In this document: one piece after another, positions 1 through 10,639 of the stretch
How the letters are laid out: each line of letters opens with the position of its first letter
Position numbering within the stretch: position 1 is the first letter of the stretch
Assembly (NCBI GenBank): GCA_011317545.1
Contig: WUJK01000016.1
Coordinates: forward strand, 248,001-312,000
Length of the DNA stretch: 64,000 nt
Source of the DNA: Coniella vitis
Lineage: Eukaryota > Ascomycota > Sordariomycetes > Diaporthales > Schizoparmaceae
Direction of reading: 5' to 3'
Notes under the pieces: generated by a model
Seen by the model: only the letters and a program-made list of their open reading frames with translations
What the model was told of the DNA's origin: nothing
Database searches by the model: none
Program-made: the position numbers and the translations under genes

Positions 1-58
1 ATATTATCTCACACCGAGGACCCACATCTAACCGAGACGTGAGCGAGTATTATCTCGA
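1..58. other. Unmutated left flank of the retrotransposon nest
   Basis: These bases still contain CA and TG dinucleotides, unlike everything from about 120 onward. They are the host sequence next to the composite element. The last five bases (CTCGA, 54-58) repeat at 20010-20014. Confidence 0.6.
54..58. repeat. 5-bp target-site duplication, left copy
   Basis: CTCGA stands directly left of the first LTR base (59) and directly right of the last LTR base (20009) at 20010-20014. Five bases is the usual Ty3/Gypsy duplication length. It shows that the outer LTRs at 59-527 and 19541-20009 came from one insertion. Confidence 0.7.
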
Positions 59-527
59 TATAATGATCCTTGCCTGAATCCCGGATTCTGGAAGTACCTA
101 TAATTATATATTAATAGGCGGGGAAGTATTACCTTTAAGTCTTCGTACGTTATCGAGCAATATTAAGTATTATAAGTAATTAAGAGGGATTACCCTATTA
201 TATAAAATAATACTTAGATTTATAACTAAAGACTATACGGAAACTATCTAATATTAAGCTATAAACTCCTATCCTTATATCCTTCTATTATCTTAGTAAG
301 TCGATATAATCGATATCGATCCTATCGATTTATAGTATATTAGTCGATATAGTCGATATTAATTCTATCGATTATATAATTATTAGGACCCTAACCCTAA
401 TTATATTATTATAAGTATCTAAATATCTATATATAAAAGATCCTTATCGGTCCGTTAAAGTTCCGATTTATTAATATATAATTATACTAGCTTATTCTTA
501 TAACCTATATATTTATAGGTTATAATA
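59..527 (-). repeat. LTR (3' LTR of the composite element), 469 bp
   Basis: The outer ends read TATA and AATA, the RIP forms of TG...CA. The LTR holds a telomere-like CCCTAACCCTAA at about 390-401. Its variable block is built of TCGATAT units, the same type as in the LTR at 19541-20009 and unlike the LTR at 16524-17004. Length equals that of the right outer LTR. Confidence 0.85.
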
Positions 528-539
528 TTATCTCCCTTC

Positions 540-1160
540 TATTAATCTTTATCCCTAAAGACCTATAGTATTTCTATAAGTAATCCTACTTAATATTCTT
601 ACTTCGGATTATATTTTCCTAATTCGTTATATCGTCGCCTTCTCGTATAACGAAACCTTATTTATTAAATCTAAGGTTTAACTCTACTAAATAGAAGTTA
701 TCCTTATACTTAATTATTCTTTCGAATACCTTTAAGATATATCCTTATTCTTATTATAATTTTAAAGGTAAAACTTCTTATTAAGTTTCCTCTAATAATT
801 CTTCTTACTACGCCGAGTATATATATTTAAAGCTTCCTTATTATAATATTTTAGAGATAACTAATTCTACCGACCTTTTATATATCTCTTTATAATATTA
901 AAAGTTAGAGGATAAGATCGAGGAGTTAGAAGATAAATTAATATACTTATATAGGTAGAAGAAGATATAGCGGGAGCGGATAATATATATTATTCGTTAT
1001 AATTTATCGAATCTAAAAGACCTAGATTATATAGAATATAAAGAGATAGAGAAGGAGCGTTTAGCTACTAAGGCTAAATATCGTTCTATAAAGCCGATTA
1101 TTCCTAAAGGCCTATTACCTAAGGGTTTTATAATTATTATATTAGAGGATTTTAATTAGT
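540..1160 (+). pseudogene. Antisense ORF of copy A, coiled-coil-like, between pol and 3' LTR
   Basis: Read on the plus strand, opposite to gag-pol, this stretch forms one coherent frame if TAA/TAG are taken as mutated Gln codons. It passes through a segment like KLEDKIEELEDKL (about 910-945) and ends near 1160 with ILEDFN. Copy C has the matching frame on its own antisense strand (33345-32701), and the two agree in amino acids over most of the length, for example LSNL(K/E)DLDYIE and (K/E)GLLP(K/E)GFII. The predicted product is rich in Lys, Glu and Leu and is probably a coiled coil. I do not recognise a family. Additional ORFs, some antisense, are known from plant Ty3/Gypsy elements. Confidence 0.6.
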
Positions 1161-1322
1161 TTAGGATTTCTCTATTATCTTTATCTAATTTTCTTATTAA
1201 TAATTTATAAGGTATTAAGGCTTTTAGTTTATAACTTTAATTTCTTTAGAGTTATTACTAAGGGTCCTTAATAAGGGGTTTAGTTATTCCTATAGATAAT
1301 TATTATAATTAAAGATACGAAT

Positions 1323-1395
1323 AATCTTATAGCTTAATAGTTAGAGTTATTAATTTCTTATTAAGAGGTCCGGGGTTCGATTCCTTATAATACCT
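1323..1395 (+). tRNA. tRNA-like pseudogene (RIP-damaged)
   Basis: The stretch folds on paper to exact tRNA spacing: 7-base acceptor, TA, D-stem GCTT/GAGT, 5-base anticodon stem with four pairs, 7-base loop, AGGTC variable region, T-stem CGGGG/CCTTA, loop TTCGATT, 3' acceptor TAATACC. The internal B box GGTTCGATTCC (1374-1384) is perfect, and TAGCTTAATAG resembles a mutated A box. A TTTTT run follows at about 1430. The acceptor stem pairs poorly (about 4 of 7) and base 37 is T, so identity cannot be called; the loop would read TCT at the anticodon. Copy C lacks it at the matching place, so it may be a tRNA-derived insertion. Dead gene or SINE head are both possible. Confidence 0.45.
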
Positions 1396-4300
1396 TCTCT
1401 ATCTAAGGCTATAATAACTTTTTATTTTCGTATTCTTTAATAAGGTTTAAGTATATATTCTTTAATAGTTCCTAAGTATTTTCCGAATTATTATAATCTT
1501 TCTATTTAATAAGGTATTATTTCCCGTATCTACGTTTATATAAATCGAGAATTTATTTAACTTCGTATTATACTTATTCTAATTCGATAATATCTATATT
1601 ATACGAAAGTTCTACGTTTATTAATACTAATTCTAGAAGTAAAATATAAAAGACTAGGTATAAATATATATATAGGATTTCTAATTTATAATTAATTAGT
1701 AAAATCTATCCTATAATTTTATAAGGTCCGAGTTTTTTATAATTAAGTTTATCGTTAGGTCTAATAGTTTTAATATTTTTATAATTAAAGTAAACTTTAT
1801 CTCCCTTTTATAGGATTAATCCCTTAATCCTTTTCTAATTAGCGTATTTCGTTATTTATTCTTTAATATCCTAAAGTATATATCGAGTATCTTTATATAA
1901 TTACTTAATTCTTTTAATATATTAATCTACCGTTTCTATATTTCTACCTAATAGTATTTCGTAATATACCGTAGGGTTATATCCGTAGAATAAGAAGAAT
2001 AGTAATTTTCCTATATTTATTATATTTACGCTATTATAAGCGAATTATATAGTTAGTAAAAGTTCGACCTAATTATCTTATTTATAGTTAATATAGTATC
2101 GTAGATATTATTCTATAATCTAATTAATATATTCCGTTTATCCGTTTATCTAAGGATAAAATACTATAGATATATATTATATCGTTCCGAGGTATTTAGT
2201 AAGTAAGATCTAGAATTTCGATACGAATTTTCTATCTCTATCTAATATAATTTCCTAAGGTATTCCGTAGTTAGCGATAATAATACGGAGGAATATATAT
2301 ATAAGTTCTTCTATAATATTACTTTCTTTATATAATAGGAAATATATATACTTACTTAATCTATAAACTATTACTAAGATATTATTATATTATACTTTAG
2401 TTAAGGGTTTTTATAAGAGAGGTAGCTTAGTAATAAAGTTTAGATTAATAGATAACTAAATAATCGTAGGTATTAGTAAAGGTTATAATAGTTTATAAGG
2501 TTTATATTATTCTATCTTATTCCGTTTATATATATTATAATTATTAACGATATTTATAACTCGTTTCTTAAGATTTAGTAGATTCTAATAATATTAAGTC
2601 CTTTTATAGGTTACTCTAATTCCTTAGTATCTATATATTAATACGCTATAAATACTTCTAATAAAGTTATTTTATTCTAATATTATTAGGTTATCGAGGT
2701 TAGGTATTTCTTCTTTAATATATAGTATTATATTAAGTTCCTTAATAATAGATAATATAATAAGGTTACCTTCCGAATCTTCCTTAAAGATTATTATAAT
2801 ATCTTAGTCTTTATTATTACTATCCTTATAATCTAACCGTCTATTAAGAGCGTCTATTCGTTCGTTTTCTTTACCTTTATAATAGATAATCTTAAAGTCG
2901 AATTCTAATAGAAATTCGTACTATCTAACTTATTATTTATTAAGCTACTTTATTAAAGTAAATACCTAAAGGTTCTTATAATCCGTATATATAAGAATTT
3001 ATTATTTTACGCCGATAAAGTAGTATTACTATTCCCTAAAGGCTTCTATTATTATTATAAGTTCTTAATCGGGCGTTCTATAGTTAGATTTTAATCCGTT
3101 TAGCTTCTTATTAAAATTACTAACTATCCGTAATCGTCCTTTATCGTTTCGTTATCCGAATTATCTACCGAATATATAATCTAATATATTTATCTCGATC
3201 TCGAAAACTTTATCTTAATCTATTTTAACTAGGATTAGTTCTAATATAACTATATCCTTAATTATATTAAAGGCTTTTTATACCTATTCGTTCTAATTAA
3301 AGGTAATATCCTTTTTCGAAAGTTCCGTAAGTAATACTATAATATTATTATAGTTCTTAATAAATTATCGGTAGAAGTTAATATAGCCTAAGAATACTTT
3401 AATATTCTTAATATTCTAAGGTATAAGCTAATCCCTAACTACCTATACTTTATCTTTCTATATTTATATATACCCTAGTATAATAATATATCCGAGGTAG
3501 TTAACTTCTTAAATATTCTAATTATATTTAATAGGTTTTATTAAAATCTTATTATCTTAGAGAATTTATAGGATTATCGTAATATACTTTTAATATTCTT
3601 CGAATATCTTTAAATAAATAAGAATATTATTTAGGTAAGCGATTATAAAATAGTCGAGGTATTTATATAAGATAAAGTTTATTATTTCCTAGAATAATAT
3701 AGGCGCGTTAATAAGTCCGAATAATATAATAAGATATTCGAAATATTTATAATATATTCTAAACGCTATTTTCTATTCTTCTCCGGGTTTAATATAAATA
3801 TATATATATCCTTTTTTAAGGTCGAGGGCTATAAACTATTAGGCTCCTCTAAATCTATCTCTAAGTTCTTTAAAAAGAGGTAAGGGGTATCGATTCTTAA
3901 TTATAATATTATTAAGTTACCGATAGTTAATATATAGTTATAGTTTACCGTTTTTCTTTAGTATAAATAGGATTAGATATCCTATTAGTAAATAGGAGGG
4001 TTTAATATAGCCTTTCTTAAGATTTTCGTCGATATATTCTCTAAATACTTTAAGTTTATCCTTATCTAATCCGTAGATAGGAAAGAACTTTAATTATTCT
4101 CCTTCCTTAAATAGGATCTTATAATCGTATAAGCTATATTCTAGTAAGCCGTTATCGAATTTTCCTTAAAATAATTTTATAAACTTCCGATACTCTTCTA
4201 GTATACCGGAGAGGTTTCTAAATATATTTTCGTTTTATATAATTACTATTATAAGGAGATATTATTATATATACTTAGTTCCTTTTTAAACTTACCGCGA

Positions 4301-4508
4301 TAATATATCCTATTATCTATAGAATCCTATTATATTATATCCTAATCTATTATATCCCTTATTCTATTAAGTATTAACTATTACTAGATCCTTCTCTATA
4401 AGCTATCGAGGTTTATTATATCCTAGGGTAATTATCGCTTTAGCTTTTCTCGATTTAAAGGTATATATAAATTCGTTTAAGCCCCTATTATCTAGGTATT
4501 ACTTAATA

Positions 4509-4520
4509 ATTAAATCCGAT
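4509..4520. repeat. Target-site duplication of the 1.97-kb insertion, left copy
   Basis: ATTAAATCCGAT here is repeated at 6494-6505. Uninterrupted copy C has one copy of the site (GGATCGGATTTAGTTA, about 29350). The first two or three bases may overlap the tail, so the true duplication is 10-12 bp. Confidence 0.75.
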
Positions 4521-5440
4521 CGACGGCCACCAGGAGTAGCTTCGCCAGCCTTCCATATCTTCTTACGCTTGGCAGGGGTGGCAGGAGTAGTGGCCTTGCC
4601 CTTGTTCCTAGTAGTGCTAGTCTTCTTCTTGCTAGTCTTGGCCTTGGGCTAAGTACTGGTGGTAGTAGGGGCGTTGGTGGCATATATAGCACGAGGAGGA
4701 TTAGCCTTAATAGGAGCTGCTATCTTAATAGCCCTAGCCCTAGCGTTGCTGCTGCTAGTAGTAGCAGCAGAACGTTGCTTCTTAGCAGCAGGAGCACTAG
4801 TAGGAGCAGAGGTAGGCGTAGGACGTTTATTACTAGTATTACCGGTAGTAGTAGTACGGGCGATGCCGATATCGTTATCGTTACTGCTACTACTGCTACT
4901 GCTGCTATCGTCTACGTAGGCACGATCAGCGTTACCACGGGTAATATAGTTACTATCGTCGTCGGCCTTATCCTAGCAGGCCTCCTTATCGTCCTCCTTA
5001 GCGTTATTATCACTAGTATATATATTAGAGGCAGGCTCCTTATCGCTAGAGGTATCTTCGGCTTATTCCTAGCTATCTTAGAGTAAGTCTACCTTATCTT
5101 CGCTATTAGCACTATCCTTAGTACCCTCGGTATTACCCTTACCCTTATCCTCGAGCTCGAGGGTACCGTTAAGGGCCCTTTATAGGAGGTCTTTACCGCC
5201 CTTATCCTCGTTATAAACGTAGTTATTACTATTAAGCGTATTAGCAGTTAGCTTAATAGCGCTATATAGGAGTACGCCGTATATTACGGGGGCGGTATCC
5301 CTCTTAGTAGTAATAGCACTCTATTAGAAAATATACCTATTAGTAATAGTTAATTAGTAATACTGGAACTTAGCTTTAGTATAGTATACTACGCTTACTA
5401 TACTATTTACGCAGGTATCTAATAGGAAGGTTATACTACT
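4521..5440 (-). pseudogene. Decayed coding region inside the insertion: acidic/Ser-rich then basic protein
   Basis: One minus-strand frame can be followed from about 5440 to the left border with only a few TAG/TAA interruptions. It encodes, in order, a mixed segment, an acidic stretch (ELEDKGKGNTEGTKD type), eight Ser in a row at about 4890-4915, a Thr/Pro/Ala-rich part, and a strongly basic end with KKK and KRKK clusters like a nuclear localisation signal. The frame runs off the insertion border at 4521, so the 3' end is cut. A candidate ATG (MPPKKGSK) lies at 5669 but frame continuity between it and 5440 needs introns I cannot place. No family recognised. Confidence 0.5.
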
Positions 5441-6465
5441 TTATAGTAGCGCTAGGTACGGTATTTATTTATAGGGAGCTTAGGCTAGTTTATATAGATT
5501 AATAGGAGTATTATACGCTTCTTAGCTATACGGGTATTAGTAGTATTTATAATACAGCGCGCTTTAGTATACTTAGCTTTATAATAAGTTAAAATATTAG
5601 TAGACTACTATAGCTCCTAATATTCGATTAGGGAAGGTAGATACGCTTACTTCCTTTCTTAGGAGGCATTATAGTAGTAGTAATAGTAGCTACTATACTT
5701 TGGAATATAGAAGGGAGTATAATATAGCAGCGGCGATAGCTAGTAATACTATTATACTACTATATTATAGATTAAGAAAGGAGGGGGGAGAAGGGAGGAG
5801 GAGGAGGGTATTTAGATAAGCTATAGTAGGAGTAGGAGAAATATAGCAGAGGGCGCTATACCCCTGCTATTAATAATAATAGGGGTATAATTAGCTATAA
5901 TAGCTATTATCTATAACTATAGATAAAGGGCTAGCTACTATTAGTAGAAGGACGTATACTTTTACGGATTAATAATAATAGACGCCTTAAGGTACGTTTC
6001 TAGCGTATCTTAAGCTATTATTCTATACTACTATAGGGACGCCTATACTATATTAGTAGCTTAATAACTAGCTAGCTCTCTAGCGTAGCGCCCTTAGGAT
6101 ACTATACTAGTAAGGTTATTACCAGCATAGTCGACGTATAGTATATATATAGTATAGCTTCGGAACTGGTCTCGGCCGGTATCTAACGTCTAGTAACTAT
6201 ACGGTAATATACTAACCTAATAAAAACGTAGCTCTATACGGGCTATACTAATAGTATTATATAACTCTGCTCTAAGACTAATCCCTAGAGTATTTAGCCT
6301 TTAGGACGTAGCTAATACGCTATAAAGCAGCCTTCGGGCTAGGGTTATACTACGAATATATATGCTAGGTAGGTATAGATACGCTCCTTAGTAGTACGAT
6401 AGGTAGTATATGCCGAGATACCCCTTAGGAGGTGTGCTAGCGTAACTGGTCCGGCGTTAATTTAA

Positions 6466-6493
6466 TTAAATAAATAAATAAATAAATAAATAA
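6466..6493 (+). repeat. (TAAA)n tail
   Basis: Seven tandem TAAA units stand between the body of the insertion and the right target duplication. Such tails mark target-primed reverse transcription in several non-LTR retrotransposon clades. Confidence 0.75.
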
Positions 6494-8833
6494 ATTAAAT
6501 CCGATCCTATACCTTTAATTATAACCGCTTCTTAGGTATCCGCTTTATTTTATAAAATATAGCTATTAATCTAATCGATTTAAGGATTTTCCTTTCTTAA
6601 TTATAATATACTTAAAATTAGCTTATATTATACGATATCCGTAATATCGAAGTTTATTAATATTATATATCTATAGATTATAACTAATAATTAATTAGAT
6701 TCTATATCGATAATACCTTAGTTATAAGCGATTTTTATACCTTTTATAATACTAAGTTTATAGGGTTTTATCTTCTTCTTTTAAGGTATCTATTCTCTAT
6801 TAATAATATTTAGGGATATAAAGTTTCCTTATACTCCGCTATCTAGGAATATTATATAGTATTTATAGTTAATTCGTACTACGATTTTTAAATATTCGTA
6901 TATTAAGCTATCTATTATATAAAGGGATTTTACTATAAATCCTAATCGCTTATTATCCCTTATAAGCGATCTTTACCTTTTAGGTTCTATTATTCTTATT
7001 ATACTCTAAGGGCTATTATCTATACTAGGTTCTTAGCTTATTATATTCCGTATTATATATATACTACGGCTTATTATTATAAGCGCGCTTAATTTTCTTC
7101 TTCCGTATAGGGAGTTTATACTCCGGGCTAACTATCTTTAAGGTTATAATAGGTATACGCTTTATCCGCTAGGTATTCTATATAATCGGCGCGCTTATAG
7201 AAGCTATAATATATAGGTTCTATATATACGGGCTTTATAAGCTTTTCCCTTTATTTCTATTCGTATATATTATACTAATCGAATACTCTTTCTTATATAT
7301 AAGGTATATACTAGGGTATCGTATATTAGTATTATTTTACTTATCGTATAATATATTCGTAGGGGGTATTATATATAAGGCTAATACTAGCGTAGTTTCC
7401 CCTTATTCCAAGTACTTTATAATAATTGCTATTATTATCGTTATAAGCGATAATACTATACCCTATCTTATATATAAGGAACTATTCGTTAGTTACCTTA
7501 TATTTAAAGTATTATCTATAATTATATATAATATAAGCAAATTATATAATCTAATAATACTTTTCGTAAAAGTAGTTAATTCGTATATCTTCCTATATAA
7601 AGGGGGTTTTATCTTAATAAGATATTATTCGGAATAATTCTCTAAGTATAATACCGTGGATAAGGTAGTATATATCTCCTTTATTAATATCTTCGTTTAT
7701 AAAGTTTTCTAATTCTAAGCTTATTTCTTTATTAATAGTTTAGGTACTAGTATTCTAACCGATACTAAGCGTTTCCTATTATTCTATAATTTCCGTAATA
7801 TTACTCTATAAGATATCCGTTTTATTAGGTAGTTCGTACCCTTTTATATTATGTTAATAGGGGTATTCCCTAATAAGCTAAGCTTACTATTCTATTACTA
7901 GTCTTTCGAATAAACCGTTATCCGTAGGTATTCTCTAGGTAATTATAATTTATCGTTCCTTATAAGGTTTCTAAGGGAACTATCCTAAGCCTTACTTTAT
8001 TAAGAGGTATATTATATAATTATCCTTATAATAGAAGGTCTAATTAAGAAGTTTATAATCGGAGGTATCCGATATTTACTTTAAAAGCTAGTTTTAGCTA
8101 GGAGTAAAGTCCGTAGTCTTATATATTATAATATTAGCTTATCGTCCTTCGGGGAGTTTCTTAAATTCTCTAGGTTTCTTAGGTTATCGGTATTCTTATA
8201 TAAAATAGCCTATCTTACTATAATTAAAGTATTCCTTATTTATAGGTTTACGCTAAGCTATATCGAGCTTTATAAGGCTTAAGTATATTATACTATTAAC
8301 TACCGTACTTTATTACTAGAAGCTATAGTTAATTATTTATTAACTCCGCCGTCCTATATTAGCGTAATTCCTCTATATAGTATAACTTCCTCCTTTCTTA
8401 CTTTTCTCTATATATCTTTCGTAGAAATAGTTATCGATATAGATAGCGTTATTACTAAATATCGTAAAATCTTCGGGTTAATCCTATTTAGAGATTTTAT
8501 CCTTAACCTTATCTTTAAATCCTCTATAATAATATTCTATAAAATTCTTATCTTCCTAAAGGAAGTATATTAAGAGTTATTTAAAGCGGACCGTATAAGC
8601 TAAAGCAGATTTATTCTGCTTAAGTTTTATAAGTTATTATACTATAATTCGTTCTTCGTTAGGATCGCTAAATATTTCCTTAAGGATATATTCGAATCCT
8701 ACGAATAAATCGAATATATTCTTAGTAATTATCTTATATTAATCGAGGTTACTTAGGTATTTAATATAATTATAAAGTAAGGGTTTATACTAAATAAGCG
8801 CGTTTTTTTAAATCGTATATTAGTATAAATAGG

Positions 8834-9162
8834 TATCGAGAGGGCGTTTATAGTTTCGATCCTAATTTCTATTATTAACTAACTTAAGGAGAGAAGTAAG
8901 GGTAGTATCTATATAACGGCGCGAGAGCTACTCTTAAGTAGCTCTTATATTTAAGATCTACCTATAGATAGAGTTTTCTATAGGTCTACCGTTAATATAG
9001 GTCCTATTACTAATAATCTTTTATATAGCTTATAAGCTACTCGGAAGACGTTCTTATTTAGCGCTTATATAATACTAATCTCTAGATAAGAAGGGAATAT
9101 ACTAACTAAGGCTTTATACCCTAATATACCGAAGCCGTATATTTACCCGTAGGCTTATAATA
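8834..9162 (-). repeat. Gypsy-2 LTR, left (3') copy
   Basis: 329 bp, starting TATCGAGAGGGCG and ending GGCTTATAATA; terminal TA and TA are RIP forms of TG and CA. Nearly the same sequence returns at 15768-16096. Confidence 0.85.
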
Positions 9163-9299
9163 TTACCCCCCCGCTTAAGCCGAACGCCCTTTTATAAAGC
9201 TATATATAATATAATAGTTACCTAAAGAAGTATAACGATATAACGCCGCTACGCCTGCCTACCCTATTAAAGGAGCCTTATCCTTATATCTAGCGAGTA

Positions 9300-10604
9300 T
9301 AAAAGGAGTCCTATATCCGTAGAGCTCCCTTTAACCTAGCTCTCGGCGAATCTATAAGTTCTACCGCTTATTATTCGCTAATAGAATAATAGTAATACCC
9401 TTAACTTAATAGGCAGTTATAAACGTAATATCTTTACTCTTAAAGCCTCGAAAAAGTATAAATACCCCCTTAACCCCTATTCTAAGGGTTATTCCTTCCT
9501 CTTAATTAAACTAGAACCCTTATAAGTTATACGAAACTAACCCTTATAATAATAAGGTAAATATTACGCCTTCCCTATTCGTCCTTTACTTATACTTAGC
9601 TCTACTAATAGTATAAATATCGCTATTCGCTTTAAGTAAGCTAATATAGCTCCTACTATTATACCTACCGCTATACCTACCGCCGCCGCCCCTATTATTA
9701 CTATAGGCTCTATAGCTACTCCTACGACGGTAATACCTATAGCTATAGCTATAGCTGCTCCTACCGCGCCCGTTATTACTCCTACCGCCGCTATCCTTAC
9801 CCCTACCGCCGCCTAGCTTAATAAGGCTATTAATAAGCTTATTTAAAATATTATTACTACTAACCTATAGCTCTAACCTTATATTACCCTCCTTAAGGGT
9901 ATTAGGGATAAGTAATACTTACCCTATATTATAAGGGCTTCTAAGAACCCCTTCTCCCTCTATTTATATAGTATTAATAAGTAATATTTCCCCTGCTTCT
10001 TTATAACTTACTAATTACTATAGCCGGCGCCTATTATTTCCCTTATAGGATAAATAAGAAGAGTAAGAACTCCGGCTATTCCTATACCCCCCTTTATTAA
10101 ACCGACGAGATATATACCGCTATTATTACTATAATTAATTATTCCCTTACTTATAATACTTCCGACCCTAGTATATACTACTTCTTCCCTATTTACGCCT
10201 TCTTATACTTATATACTCTAGATACTCTCCGCCCCTAGGCCTTTACTACTCTTATTATACGCTATACTTATAACTATCTATCTAAATTAGGTAAGATTTA
10301 GGCTAGCTATAATAAGGTCCGGTTATTAAATAATAAGTATACTTATAATATATATACCTATTATTCCTTCCCTATTTATATCCTATTAACTTTATATTAG
10401 TATTATAGCTATAAGCTTATATACCGCTAAGCGGTAACGCTAGAGGATATTATTAACCTATTAGCGAAGCTTATAAAGGGGGGTAGTAAGGGTAAGGGCT
10501 TAATTAGTATTAAAGTAAAGTATAATATTAATAATAACCCTTATTTTAGTAAAACTAAGGAGAATAATTCTAATAATAAGGAGGAGGTAAATAAGGATAA
10601 ATAG
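9300..10604 (+). pseudogene. Antisense ORF of Gypsy-2, Thr/Pro/Ala-rich N-terminal part
   Basis: The plus strand, opposite to Gypsy-2 pol, holds a long frame interrupted almost only by TAG/TAA codons that fit mutated Gln. From about 9640 it reads APT- and PTA-type repeats (Ile codons ATA/ATT fit mutated Thr), then a helical LNKAINKLIxN segment at 9810-9840. The C-terminal part is hydrophilic and ends KEEVNKDK at 10581-10601. It lies between the pol end and the 3' LTR, the same position as the antisense ORF of copies A and C, but the sequence is unrelated by eye. Function unknown. Confidence 0.5.
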
Positions 10605-10639
10605 GTAGCTATATTAGCGTACGTTTCGTATATAGTTTT

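Larger units (their letters stand above)
4521..6493. mobile_element. 1.97-kb insertion of unknown class with (TAAA)n tail
   Basis: It sits inside the pol region of copy A, flanked by a 10-12 bp target duplication. The right end is a run of TAAA repeats (6466-6493), like the 3' tail of a non-LTR retrotransposon or a retroposed sequence. Base composition differs from the host element: the left 700 bp still holds CA and TG dinucleotides, so it is younger or less RIP-mutated. The coding strand inside is minus, opposite to the tail. It could be a 5'-truncated retroposon carrying antisense coding DNA, or a DNA transposon. The ends show only weak inverted similarity (CGACGGCCACCAG against CGCCGGACCAG). 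Confidence 0.6.
1560..8290 (-). pseudogene. gag-pol remains of Gypsy copy A (interrupted)
   Basis: The minus strand encodes a RIP-broken Ty3/Gypsy polyprotein. The reverse transcriptase active-site motif reads YLNN in place of YLDD at 3622-3642. The CCHC zinc knuckle survives as YFNYSKIGYFI near 8199-8232, with its Cys and His codons turned to Tyr. It is split by the insertion at 4521-6493. The far gag part (about 8300-8833 and 16097-16450) differs from copies B and C, so A has a different gag variant joined to the same pol. Confidence 0.8.

Noticed and set aside
4659..5086. Plus-strand hydrophobic frames (Leu/Val-rich) in the insertion
   Set aside because: They are the complement of Ser/Asp/Thr/Lys-rich codons on the minus strand, which form the better coding frame.
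4521..6460. Terminal inverted repeat of the 1.97-kb insertion
   Set aside because: CGACGGCCACCAG and CGCCGGACCAG match only with gaps; too weak to call a DNA transposon.
9240..9800. CRISPR-like or satellite array from CCTACCG repeats
   Set aside because: The repeats are codon-level (Pro/Thr/Ala) within the antisense frame, unequal in spacing, and the organism is a fungus.
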